Assembly: GCA_027067385.1 (NCBI GenBank)
Contig: JAMOVV010000050.1
Span: 1-50,321, forward strand
Direction of reading: 5' to 3'
Origin: Desulfarculaceae bacterium
GTDB taxonomy: Bacteria; Desulfobacterota; Desulfarculia; Desulfarculales; Desulfarculaceae
DNA length: 50,321 nucleotides
Positions within the stretch are counted from its first letter, which is position 1; each line of letters begins with the position of its first letter. Under the pieces are notes generated by a model. It saw only the letters and a list, made by a program, of their open reading frames with translations. It was not told where the DNA came from and did no database searches. The translations under genes were made by a program, and so were the position numbers. This document shows positions 24,673 to 32,938 of this stretch, in pieces.

Positions 24673-25367
24673 TGGGGGTCGATGCCCATGGCCACCAGGC
24701 GGTTGGTGGCCTCCTTGGCGGCCGCGCCGTCGGGCGAGGCCTTGAGCAGTTCGCGGTAGGTGGCGATGGCCGCTTTCTTATCGCCGGCGGCCTCGAGCAC
24801 CAGCCCCAGGTCCAGCTTGAGCAGTATGGCGGTCTGGGGACCGGCCGCCTCGATGGCGCGGCGTATGGCCTGGGCCGCTTGGGGGTATTTCTTTTGGGCC
24901 GCCAGGCTCTGGCCGAGCCCGCGCAGGGCCAGGGGGAGCAGTTGGGCGGGGGTGCCGGGGTCTTCGGCCAGCTCCGCGAAGTTTAACTCGGCCTCGGCGT
25001 ACTGGCCGGTGGAGTATTGCAGTCCGGCCAGGGCCAGGCGGGCCTGCATGCCCGAGGGCGTGGCCCCGTATTTTTCGACCACCTGGGCCAGGCCTTGCAT
25101 CGCGCCGGCCATCTCTTGTTTACTGGCCTGACCCAACACGGCCCGTTGATACATGGGGAATACCTGGGCCAGGGCATTGGCTCCCTGGGCCGTGCGGTAC
25201 CTGAGATAGGCCTGGATGCCCAGGGCGCAGACCACGGCCAGCACCAGGGCCGAGACCACGATGATGAGGGTACGCATGTTGGCGCGGGCCCACTGGATGG
25301 CCTTGTCGCTGAGAGTTAAGAATTCGTCGGGTTTTTTCAGAAGTTTTTTTCGGTCCACCTTGGCCAT
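24657..25367 (-). CDS. Membrane-anchored TPR protein (YfgM-like)
   Basis: 236 residues. A basic N-terminus is followed by one transmembrane helix (about residues 31-52, TLIIVVSALVLAVVCALGI). The rest is an extracytoplasmic region of tetratricopeptide-type helical repeats, with YSTGQYAEAELNFAELAED and AAQKKYPQAAQAIRRAIEA. The layout matches YfgM-like proteins that attach to the Sec translocon or envelope chaperones. The ribosome-binding site AAGGTGA precedes the ATG. The gene ends inside the repeat at 24617-24672, so the final residues REPR are repeat-derived. It is co-directional with the ROK gene 31 bases upstream. The client is unknown. Confidence 0.82.
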   Translation of the reverse strand: MAKVDRKKLLKKPDEFLTLSDKAIQWARANMRTLIIVVSALVLAVVCALGIQAYLRYRTAQGANALAQVFPMYQRAVLGQASKQEMAGAMQGLAQVVEKYGATPSGMQARLALAGLQYSTGQYAEAELNFAELAEDPGTPAQLLPLALRGLGQSLAAQKKYPQAAQAIRRAIEAAGPQTAILLKLDLGLVLEAAGDKKAAIATYRELLKASPDGAAAKEATNRLVAMGIDPHREPR

Positions 25368-25398
25368 GTAAGTTCACCTTTGCCAACGGGTCGCATTG

Positions 25399-26355
25399 CT
25401 AGCCAGGGGAAACGCCGGCCTCCTTGGCCAGGGCCGCCGCCCCCATGGTGGCGGCCAGGTCCCCCAGTTCTCCTAGTTTGACGCGCAGCCTGCCCGGGTC
25501 GATGATGTGCAGGCGCTGCTTGATTTCTTGTTGGGCGGCCGCTTCCATCAGTCCCCAGGCGGCCGCCACCCCGCCGCCCATGATCATGAGTCCCACCCCG
25601 GTGATCATGGCCACCGCCACCATGGCCCGGCCCAGGGCGCGGCCGGCGCGGTGGAACAACTCCCGGGCCAACTCGTCGCCGTCGCGGGCGGCGGCGGCCA
25701 TGGCTTTGACGTCGTCGTCGGGCTCCAGCCGGCTGGTTCGGCCGGCCTGCAGGGCCTCTTGCAGCATGCCCTTTAACCCGGTGGCCGAGCTGTAGGCCTC
25801 CAGGCAGCCCTGGGCCCCGCAGCCGCAGCGGCGGCCCTGGGGCTCCACCATGACGTGGCCCACCTCGCCGCCGGTGCCCAGGGGGCCGGACACCAAGCGG
25901 CCGCCGACGATGAGCCCACCGCCCACCCCGGTACCCAGGGTGAAGCACATCAGGTCCCGCCGGCCGCGGCCGGCCCCGAAGCGGTACTCGCCCCAGGCGT
26001 AAAGGTCGGCGTCGTTGCCCAGGACCACCGGCAGGCCGGTGGCCACGGTGAGCCGCTTGACCATGGCGATATCACGCCAGCCCGGCAGGTTGGGGGAGTA
26101 GACCACCACCCCGCGCCGGGGGTCGATCACCCCGGCGCAGGCCACGCCGATGCCCCTGGCGCCGAGTTGCCGCTCTTGGGCCTCGGCGATCAACTCGCGG
26201 GCGGCCGAGCCCAGGCGGCCCAGGACCGCGTCGGGGCCCTGGGCGGCCCGGGTGCTCATCACCCGGCGGGCCCGCACCCGGCCGCGGGCGTCGATGAGCG
26301 CCAGGCGGCAGTTGGTGCCGCCCAGGTCGATCCCCAGCCAGGCCGCCGCGCCCAT
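25399..26355 (-). CDS. ROK-family sugar kinase (glucokinase-like)
   Basis: 318 residues, a ROK-fold kinase. N-terminal ATP-binding motif GIDLGGTNCRLALID. The catalytic Asp lies in VLGNDADLYAWGEY. The ROK signature GEVGHVMVEP is followed by the zinc-binding CGCGAQGCLEAYSS. It would phosphorylate glucose or an N-acetylhexosamine in the cytoplasm. The next upstream gene makes sugar nucleotides, so feeding an exopolysaccharide or glycoconjugate pathway is plausible. There is no helix-turn-helix, so it is an enzyme and not a repressor. The start is ATG 26355, two bases after the upstream stop; a TTG at 26361 would overlap it. Confidence 0.92.
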   Translation of the reverse strand: MGAAAWLGIDLGGTNCRLALIDARGRVRARRVMSTRAAQGPDAVLGRLGSAARELIAEAQERQLGARGIGVACAGVIDPRRGVVVYSPNLPGWRDIAMVKRLTVATGLPVVLGNDADLYAWGEYRFGAGRGRRDLMCFTLGTGVGGGLIVGGRLVSGPLGTGGEVGHVMVEPQGRRCGCGAQGCLEAYSSATGLKGMLQEALQAGRTSRLEPDDDVKAMAAAARDGDELARELFHRAGRALGRAMVAVAMITGVGLMIMGGGVAAAWGLMEAAAQQEIKQRLHIIDPGRLRVKLGELGDLAATMGAAALAKEAGVSPG

Positions 26356-26357
26356 GT

Positions 26358-27983
26358 TCAACCGGCCCGGACTTCTTCCTTGATGCGCTGGATGTGGCCG
26401 CGTCCCATGCCCTTGACTTCACAGCCCAGCTCCAGGTAGCGCCGGATGCGCTGGTCGTCGAGGATGGCGAAACAGTCCACCACGGCCACCGGTCCACCGC
26501 ATTGTCCCACCACCCAGTCGGGGTCCAGGTCCAGGTAATCGCGGTGGCGCACGGCCAGCACCAGGGCGTCGGCGCCCCCCAGCACCGCGCCCAGGTCCTG
26601 GGACACCTGCAGGTGTTTGAGCTCCTCCTGGTTGCGGAAGAAGCGGGCCCGGCTGCGGCCTGGGGCGGGATAGGTGTCTTGCTTGGCAAACTCCCACCAG
26701 CGCAGCACGTAGGGGTCGTGCACCCGCAGGGTGGCCCCCATCTCGGCCAGCTTGCGCACCACCAGCTCGCTGCCGGAGTAGCGGGTGTCGCCCACGTCCT
26801 CGCGGTAGCTGGCTCCCAGCACCACCACCTCGCTGGCGGCCACGATGCGGCCCATGTTGCGCAGGGCGTCGCGCACCAGCTCGGCCACGTGCAGCGAGCG
26901 GTTGTCGTTGATGTCGATGGCCTTGGGGGTGAGCTTAAAGATCGGCTGCTGGAACCCCATGAGGTGGTGATAGGCCCAGACCCCCAGGCCGCCGTCCTTG
27001 GGCAGGCAGTAGCCGCCGATACCCGGGCCGGGGAACATGATGTTGTCGTGGGTGGGGCGCATCTTGATGGCTTGGATCACCTTGGTGATATCCACCCCGT
27101 TGCGCTCGGCGAACATGGACCACTCATCCATGAAGGCCAGGATGGTGGCCCGGTAGCTGTTCTCCACGATCTTGCAGGTCTCGCTCTCGATGGGCCGGTC
27201 CAGCACGGTGAGCGGGAACTGATCGGTGTTTAGCACCTCGGTTAAAAATTTTTCCACCCGCTGCCGGCTCTGTTGGTTCACTCCGCTGCAGACCCGCCAG
27301 AAGTCACGGATGGAGGCCACGTACTCCCGGCCGGGCATTACCCGTTCGAAGCTGTGGGCCAGCAGGGGCTCGCTGTCTATGCCGCGGCCGGTGAAAATCT
27401 TTTTCATGATGGGGTAGGCCACGTACTCGGTAGTACCCGGCGGCACCGTGGTCTCGATGAGCACCAGGCACTGGGCCGGGATGTAGCGGGCGATGATCTT
27501 GAGCGACTCCTCCAGGGCGCTCATCTCCACCGTGCCCTGGGTGACGTCGGCCAGGGCGTCCTTGGAGTAGTCGCACTGCACGTCCACCACCACCACGTCG
27601 GCGTGGGTGAGGGCCTCGTAGGAGAAAGAGGCCACCAGGCTTTTCTTGTCCTTGACGCAGCGCTGGATGAGTACGTCCACCTCGGGGTCCTCGGCCTTTA
27701 CCGGCGCCTGGCCCCGGTTGAGGTAGGGTATCTTCCAATAGCTGCGGGTGCTGGGGCGCTGCATGCCGATGACGAACTTGCCGGGGCTGTCGGCCACCAC
27801 CGCGGCCATCACCGCGCCCACGAAGCCCACGCCCATGACCACCACGATCTCGCGGCCCTGGGCCCGCTGCCCGGCCACCAGCTCGGCCAGGCGCTGCTTT
27901 TCCTCCTTGAAGTCCTGTTCGGTGGGCAGGGCGAACTCTTCGCCCTCGGGACTGACCGACACCATGGGCCCGCTACTGCTCAC
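26358..27983 (-). CDS. UDP-glucose/GDP-mannose dehydrogenase family protein
   Basis: 541 residues, about 100 longer than usual. After a 45-residue leader comes Rossmann motif VVVMGVGFVGAVMA. The active-site Glu lies in LIETTVPPGTTEY. The catalytic Cys sits in IGGYCLPKDGG (about 324). The substrate-domain motif VVLGASYREDVGDTRYSGS is kept. These are the key parts of a four-electron nucleotide-sugar 6-dehydrogenase (UDP-ManNAcA or UDP-glucuronate type). The start is GTG 27983, with AGGAG eight bases upstream. It heads a three-gene group with the ROK kinase and the TPR protein. The sugar substrate cannot be read from the sequence. Confidence 0.9.
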   Translation of the reverse strand: MSSSGPMVSVSPEGEEFALPTEQDFKEEKQRLAELVAGQRAQGREIVVVMGVGFVGAVMAAVVADSPGKFVIGMQRPSTRSYWKIPYLNRGQAPVKAEDPEVDVLIQRCVKDKKSLVASFSYEALTHADVVVVDVQCDYSKDALADVTQGTVEMSALEESLKIIARYIPAQCLVLIETTVPPGTTEYVAYPIMKKIFTGRGIDSEPLLAHSFERVMPGREYVASIRDFWRVCSGVNQQSRQRVEKFLTEVLNTDQFPLTVLDRPIESETCKIVENSYRATILAFMDEWSMFAERNGVDITKVIQAIKMRPTHDNIMFPGPGIGGYCLPKDGGLGVWAYHHLMGFQQPIFKLTPKAIDINDNRSLHVAELVRDALRNMGRIVAASEVVVLGASYREDVGDTRYSGSELVVRKLAEMGATLRVHDPYVLRWWEFAKQDTYPAPGRSRARFFRNQEELKHLQVSQDLGAVLGGADALVLAVRHRDYLDLDPDWVVGQCGGPVAVVDCFAILDDQRIRRYLELGCEVKGMGRGHIQRIKEEVRAG

Positions 27984-28039
27984 AGTTCAACTCTCCTATC
28001 AAAAGAGAAACATACGGGTAACTCATCGATCCTTGGATG

Positions 28040-28066
28040 TTTATAGGCTGGCGCCTTCCTAGTCAA
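28040..28066 (-). promoter_or_regulatory. Possible promoter of the nucleotide-sugar dehydrogenase operon
   Basis: Minus strand: TTGACT (28066-28061), a short 15-base spacer and TATAAA (28045-28040). The spacer is below the optimum, so this is tentative. The -35 box overlaps the stop codon of the upstream gene. Confidence 0.4.
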
Positions 28067-28992
28067 GCGTCGTGGCCCCGGGACTCGCCCAGCAGGTCGG
28101 CCAGGGCCACGCCCAGGGTGGGGAAGTGGAAGGAGAAACCAGCCTCCAATAGCTTGGCCGGCAGCACCTTTTGCCCGCCCAGCAGTACCGTGGCCACCTC
28201 GCCCAATACGCAACGCATGGCCCAACCGGGCACCGGCAGCCACGCCGGCCGGCCCAGGGCCGCGGCCAGCTCGCGGGTCAACTCCCGGTTGGTGACCGGG
28301 TGCGGGGCGGTGAGGTTCACCGGTCCGCTGAGCCGGGGGCGGGCCATGAGGAACATCATGGCGGTGACCAGGTCTTTTTGGTGAATCCAGCTTACCCACT
28401 GGCGTCCGTGGCCCAGGCGACCGCCGAGGCCCTTGCGAAACAGCGGCAGCATCCTGGCCAGGGCCCCGCCGCCGGCGCCCAGCACCATCCCGAAACGGGT
28501 GCACACCACCCGCACCCCCAGGCTCTCGGCGGCCATGGCCTCGGCCTCCCAGTCGCGGCACACCCGGGCCAGGAAGTCGTCGCCGGGGGCCGAGCGCTCG
28601 TCCAGGTCCTGGTCGCCGCGCAGGCCGTAATATCCCACCGCCGAGGCGCTGATCAGCAATCGCTGGTCCTGGCCGGCATGATCGGCCAGGGCCTGCACCA
28701 GGTGCCGGGTGGTGCGCACCCGGCTGTCGCGGATGGCCTGTTGGTAGCTATCGCTCCAGCGGCCAAAGATCGACGCCCCGGCCAGGTTGATCACCACCCG
28801 GGCCTGGCCGGCCTCCGCCTGCCAGGGGCCCGACTCGCTGGGGTCGCCCAGGCAAAACTCCACTCCCCGGGGCAGCCGGCCGGCCGCCTCGGTGGTGCGG
28901 GTGAGCACCACCACCGACCGGTTGGCGTCGCGCAGGGCCCGGCACAAGGCGCCTCCGATGAACCCGCTGCCGCCGGTTATGAATACGTCCAT
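28063..28992 (-). CDS. TIGR01777-family SDR (epimerase-like, YfcH/SulA-related)
   Basis: 309 residues, an extended short-chain-dehydrogenase fold. The NAD(P) motif is VFITGGSGFIGGALCRAL. Family motifs NLAGASIFGRW, SASAVGYYG and ISWIHQKDLV (here VSWIHQKDLV) are present, with the C-terminal 'PNLTAP'-type block PVNLTAPHPVTN. It is in the YfcH branch often named 'cell-division inhibitor' by old annotation, a function that is not supported. The reaction is unknown. The ATG at 28992 has GGAGGT just upstream (short spacing). It lies 11 bases downstream of the large flavin oxidoreductase and is probably co-transcribed. Confidence 0.9.
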   Translation of the reverse strand: MDVFITGGSGFIGGALCRALRDANRSVVVLTRTTEAAGRLPRGVEFCLGDPSESGPWQAEAGQARVVINLAGASIFGRWSDSYQQAIRDSRVRTTRHLVQALADHAGQDQRLLISASAVGYYGLRGDQDLDERSAPGDDFLARVCRDWEAEAMAAESLGVRVVCTRFGMVLGAGGGALARMLPLFRKGLGGRLGHGRQWVSWIHQKDLVTAMMFLMARPRLSGPVNLTAPHPVTNRELTRELAAALGRPAWLPVPGWAMRCVLGEVATVLLGGQKVLPAKLLEAGFSFHFPTLGVALADLLGESRGHDA

Positions 28993-29003
28993 GGGACCTC
29001 CGG

Positions 29004-31010
29004 CTAAAGTTCCACTCCGGCCCGGTAGCCTTGGGCTATGCTCTTGATCAGGGACCCGGCCCCCCGGGCGTCGCCGATCACCGTCACCGCCAGGCCCTTG
29101 GCCTTCAACTCGTCGGCCAGTTGGTCCTGGGGAACGATACCGGTGGCGATGATCACGCTGTCGGCGGCCACTTCCTGGTCCTGGTCGTCCTGGCTGATGA
29201 GCACCTTGCCCGGCGCGATGGACTTGACCGTAACCTTGGTGCGCAACTGGACCCCGAATAGCTTGAGCTTGGAGTAGACGATCCACTTGGTGGACTTGCC
29301 GATGTCAGCGCCCACCTTGGGCAGCATCTCCAGCACGGTTACCTTCTGGGAACCCTCGGTGGCCAGCCGGGCGATGGTCTCGGGGTCCTCGGCCTTGAAC
29401 AGGGTGAGAAAATACACCTGCTCGGGGGTGAGGGCTCCCTGGCGGGCCACGAACAAGGCCGTCTCCAGGCCCACCGCCCCGCCGCCGATGACCACCACGT
29501 TCGGTCCGTGGGGAATCACCTTGCCCTGCAGCACGTCCCAGGCGCTGAGCACGTGGTCGGCCTCCACCCCCTCGATGGCCGGGGTGGCCGGCAGGGCGCC
29601 GGTGGCCAGGATCACGGCGTCGGGCTCCAGGGCCGCGGCCAGCTCGGCGTCCACCGCGACGCCCAGGCGTACGTCGATCTCCTGTTCGGCCAGGGCGGCC
29701 TCGTAGTACTCCGGGATGCAGGCCATATCCGGCCGCTCGGTGGGTACCGGGTACCAGGTGGCCTGGCCGCCCAGGCGGTCGCCGGCCTCCAGCAGCACCA
29801 CCCGGTGGCCGCGGCGCGCGGCGCGCAGGGCCGCTTCGCAGCCGGCCACCCCGCCGCCGATGACCAGCACCCGCTTGGGTGTCTCGGCCGGGCCCGGCTC
29901 GGGCTGGTACTCCAGGCCGGCCCGGGGATTGACCAGGCAGCCCACCGGCTGCAGCAGGGGGATGCGGTCGAAGCAGCCCTGGTTGCAGGCCACGCAGCGG
30001 CGGATGAGATGGCTCTTGCCCTCGGCCGCCTTGCGCGGCAGGTTGGGATCGGCCAGCAGGGGCCGCCCCAGGCAGATGAGGTCGGCGTCGCCCCGGGCCA
30101 AGATGGCCTCGGCCAGGTCGGGGTGGTTGATGCGGTTGGAAGCAGCCACCGGCACCGGGACCGCGTTTTTGATGCCCCGGGCCAGGTAGGCGAAACCGCC
30201 GGTGGGCAGCTCGGTGGTTATCTGGGGCACCCGGGTCTCGTGCCAACCGCCGGTGACGTTGATCATGTCCACCCCGGCCTCGGCGCAGGCGGCGGCGAAA
30301 ATCTGTGACTCGGTATTGGTGTGGCTGCCGGGCACAAAGTCGTTGCCGGCCAGGCGGATGCCCACGCAGAAGTCCGGGCCCACCCTATCGCGTACCTTGT
30401 GGATCACCTCCAGGCCGAAGCGCATGCGGTTTTCCAGGGAGCCGCCGTAGCGGTCGGTGCGCTGGTTGATCTTGGGCGAGAGGAACTGGCAGATGAGGTA
30501 GCCGGCCGAGCCTAGAATCTCCACCATGTCCATGCCCGCTTCCTGGGCCCGGGCGGCGGCGGCGGCGAAGTCCTCCTGTACCTGTGCGATCTCCTCCAGG
30601 GTCATGGCCCGGGCCTCCTCGCGGGTGAATCCCGAGACGTGCGGCGAGGAGCTGATGGCCTGCTGTCCGATGAGGATGCTGTGGCTGTAGGCCCCGGCCA
30701 TGTAGAGTTGGGCCCCGACGGCCGCTCCTTGCTGGTGGACCGCCTGGGCCAGGCGGGTGAGGCCGGGGATGTCGCTGTCGTCCTGGATAGAGATGAGGAT
30801 GGGGCCGCCGGCCCACTGGTCGATGCCGCAGCCGCCCACGATAATGAGCCCGGCCCCGCCGGCGGCGCGGGCGCGGTAGAACTCCACCAACCGGTCGTTC
30901 ACCTTGCCGCCAGGGGTGTAGTTGAGGTGCATGGCCGGCATGACGATGCGGTTTTTCAGCTCCAGCCGGTTGAGGGTGATTGGCTCAAAAAGGGAGGGGT
31001 AGGAATCCAT
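29004..31010 (-). CDS. NADH:flavin oxidoreductase, 2,4-dienoyl-CoA reductase-like (OYE-Fe-S-FAD)
   Basis: 668 residues with three parts. The N-terminal old-yellow-enzyme FMN barrel (about 1-330) has LFEPITLNRLELKNRIVM and DRYGGSLENRMRF. A [4Fe-4S] motif CVACNQGCFDR, with a further Cys 11 on, is at about residue 340. The C-terminal FAD/NAD(P) domain holds VLVIGGGVAGCEAALRA and VVVIGGGAVGLETALF. The layout equals E. coli FadH or trimethylamine dehydrogenase. The active site normally found in FadH (Tyr/His pair) cannot be confirmed by eye, so the substrate (unsaturated acyl-CoA, enoate or other) is open. AGGAG lies ten bases before ATG 31010. TIGR01777 follows. Confidence 0.92.
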   Translation of the reverse strand: MDSYPSLFEPITLNRLELKNRIVMPAMHLNYTPGGKVNDRLVEFYRARAAGGAGLIIVGGCGIDQWAGGPILISIQDDSDIPGLTRLAQAVHQQGAAVGAQLYMAGAYSHSILIGQQAISSSPHVSGFTREEARAMTLEEIAQVQEDFAAAAARAQEAGMDMVEILGSAGYLICQFLSPKINQRTDRYGGSLENRMRFGLEVIHKVRDRVGPDFCVGIRLAGNDFVPGSHTNTESQIFAAACAEAGVDMINVTGGWHETRVPQITTELPTGGFAYLARGIKNAVPVPVAASNRINHPDLAEAILARGDADLICLGRPLLADPNLPRKAAEGKSHLIRRCVACNQGCFDRIPLLQPVGCLVNPRAGLEYQPEPGPAETPKRVLVIGGGVAGCEAALRAARRGHRVVLLEAGDRLGGQATWYPVPTERPDMACIPEYYEAALAEQEIDVRLGVAVDAELAAALEPDAVILATGALPATPAIEGVEADHVLSAWDVLQGKVIPHGPNVVVIGGGAVGLETALFVARQGALTPEQVYFLTLFKAEDPETIARLATEGSQKVTVLEMLPKVGADIGKSTKWIVYSKLKLFGVQLRTKVTVKSIAPGKVLISQDDQDQEVAADSVIIATGIVPQDQLADELKAKGLAVTVIGDARGAGSLIKSIAQGYRAGVEL

Positions 31011-31108
31011 GGGGACATTCTCCTGTCAGCGTGCGGGCGCCGAACCTGGACTAGTCCTATCGTCTTTTAAAGTCCGGGGCAAACCCTGGGGCCGGCCCCG
31101 GGGGGGCA

Positions 31109-32929
31109 TCATTCGGTGGCGCGTTTGAGAATGCGCACAAAGGGAACCCATTTCTTTTTCTTCATGAGCCGGACGGCCCTGCGAGCCTGGGACCGGGTCT
31201 TGAAGGGGCCCACCAGCAAGCGGTACCACTGGTCACCCTTGGGCGAGACCCATATCTCCACCCGGGAACGATAGCCCCGTTTGCGCCACAAGCGGGCTCC
31301 CCGCAGGGCCAGGGACTCCTTGCGGTTGGTGGACACCTGGATGTAGTAGCGCACCGGCCCGGCGGCGGCCCGGACGGCCTTGGCCGGGGTCTTGGCCCGG
31401 GGTGGCCGGGTGGTGGTGGTGCTGGAGGTGGTGGTCGGGACCTCGGTAGTGGTGGTGGTCTCGGTGGTGGTGGTCGGGGCCTCGGTGGTGCTGCTGCTGG
31501 TGGTGGGCGCCGTCTCGGCGCCGCCGGTATCCAGGGGCGGCGGCGGGGGGATGGTGCCGTGCACCACCGGCCCGGTGGTGGGAGAGCCCTTGCGCGACGG
31601 GGTCATCGTCACCGCGGACGGCCGGGCCTCGGTGGTGGGAGGCAGCGGCATGGTGGTGGTAGTAGTCGTCTCGGTGGTGGTGGTCGGTGGTTCAGTGGTA
31701 GTGGTAGTCGCCTCGGTGGTGGTGGGCGCTTCGGTGGTCGTAGTCGGTGCCTCGGTGGTGGTGGTGGTCTCGGTGGTCACCGTGGTCGGGGCGGTGGTAG
31801 TGGTGGTGGTAGTAGTGGTGGTGGTGGCAACCGCCGGCTTGACCACCGCCATGGTGCGGGCGCGGGGCTTGGCCGGCTTGCGCCGCCGGGCCGGTTTTTT
31901 ACGGACCGGCCTGGCCGCGGCCGGTGGGGAGGCCCGGACCCCGGCGCGTAGCCGGTCGACCTGGTTGGGCTTGAGCTCCATCATGGATTGCAGCAGGGCC
32001 CGGCCGGAGGTGGCGTCCTTGGGCTCCAGGGACAGGGCGCGGTGGAAGGCCACCACCGCCTCGGTCTTTTTGCCGCGCGCCTTGAGCACCTGGCCCAGGG
32101 CACTCCAGGAGACGCCCCGCCTGGGGGCCAGCTTAACCGCCCGGCGAGCCAACTTTTCAGCCAGGGCCAGGTCTTTTTTGCTGGCCGCCAGCATCATGGC
32201 CAGGTGGCTCATCAAGGCTGGGTTCTTGGGGGCGAGCCTTTGGGCCTTGCGGAACTGGCGCATGGCCTCGGCGTCGCGTCCCAGCTCTTGCAAGGCCATA
32301 CCTAAATAATAGTAGGTGGCCGGGTTCTTGGGGTTGTAGCGTTGCGCTTGCTCCAGGGCCTTCACCGCGCCGGGCATGTCTCCCCGCGCCGCTCGGCTGC
32401 GGCCCATGTAGTGCCAGGAAGAGCTGGATCCGGGGTGTAGCCTCAGGTCATTGGCAAAGGCCCGCTCGGCGGCCTGGTACTCGCGCCGGCGAAAGAGCCG
32501 GTGGCCGCGTTTGCGGTACTTATCGGTGGTGCGCATCACCAGGGCGGTGCCGCCACCCAGCTTGAACGGCGCGCTCACCTGGCCCAGGCTGAGCCGCTTG
32601 ATAACCTTGAGCACCGCCGGGTCGATCTTGGCGCTCTCCAGGCAGTTGGCCTGGTGCCGGGCGCGGGCGGGGTGGGTGGCTACTATCGCGCGCGAGACCA
32701 TCACGAAGTGCTGCCCGGCCGCCAGGCGGCTCTGCACTTCCTTGAGCAGGGCGTCGTCTTTGACCCACAGCAGCCACAGGCAATAGCGGTCGCCGGCCTC
32801 CGGGACGGAGCCCCGGTGGCGGGAGCCGCAACCGGCGGACAACCCCACGGCCAGCACCACCGCCAACCCGGCGATGGTTACCCAGGCAATCATCCGTGAT
32901 TTTTTGCCGAACATAGCGCCCCTGCTCAT
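31109..32929 (-). CDS. Parvulin-like/TPR/Thr-rich-linker/SPOR envelope protein
   Basis: 606 residues. After a membrane signal (VTIAGLAVVLAVGLSAGCG, with an imperfect lipobox) comes a segment (about 45-135) resembling a degenerate PpiC/parvulin domain: LLKEVQSRLAAGQHFVMVSR, a Cys, then LSLGQVSAPFKLGGG. TPR repeats cover about 140-290. A Lys/Arg-rich part leads to a low-complexity linker of Thr with Pro/Glu/Ala (about 365-520). The C-terminal SPOR-like domain (YYIQVSTNRKESLALRGAR) would bind denuded septal peptidoglycan. AGGAAGG precedes ATG 32929. It lies nine bases after the GGDEF gene. The architecture suggests a periplasmic or outer-membrane cell-envelope role. Confidence 0.78.
   Translation of the reverse strand: MSRGAMFGKKSRMIAWVTIAGLAVVLAVGLSAGCGSRHRGSVPEAGDRYCLWLLWVKDDALLKEVQSRLAAGQHFVMVSRAIVATHPARARHQANCLESAKIDPAVLKVIKRLSLGQVSAPFKLGGGTALVMRTTDKYRKRGHRLFRRREYQAAERAFANDLRLHPGSSSSWHYMGRSRAARGDMPGAVKALEQAQRYNPKNPATYYYLGMALQELGRDAEAMRQFRKAQRLAPKNPALMSHLAMMLAASKKDLALAEKLARRAVKLAPRRGVSWSALGQVLKARGKKTEAVVAFHRALSLEPKDATSGRALLQSMMELKPNQVDRLRAGVRASPPAAARPVRKKPARRRKPAKPRARTMAVVKPAVATTTTTTTTTTTAPTTVTTETTTTTEAPTTTTEAPTTTEATTTTTEPPTTTTETTTTTTMPLPPTTEARPSAVTMTPSRKGSPTTGPVVHGTIPPPPPLDTGGAETAPTTSSSTTEAPTTTTETTTTTEVPTTTSSTTTTRPPRAKTPAKAVRAAAGPVRYYIQVSTNRKESLALRGARLWRKRGYRSRVEIWVSPKGDQWYRLLVGPFKTRSQARRAVRLMKKKKWVPFVRILKRATE
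31408..31834. repeat. Low-complexity GGT/ACC-type repeat encoding the Thr-rich linker
   Basis: The plus strand reads mostly GGTGGT and close variants (GTAGTGGTG, CGGTGGTGG). This encodes, on the other strand, long Thr runs broken by Pro, Glu and Ala. The tract is unstable-looking and could vary in length between strains. Plus-strand frames through it give only poly-Val/Gly products and are not taken as genes. Confidence 0.8.
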
Positions 32930-32938
32930 AATGCCTTC

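Noticed and set aside
28063-28992. Cell-division inhibitor label for the epimerase-like protein
   Set aside because: The SulA/division name is a historical label of the TIGR01777 family. The sequence shows only an NAD(P)-binding SDR fold.
31380-32309. Plus-strand frame with long Val runs
   Set aside because: It is the antisense reading of the Thr-rich linker and TPR gene and has no homology pattern.
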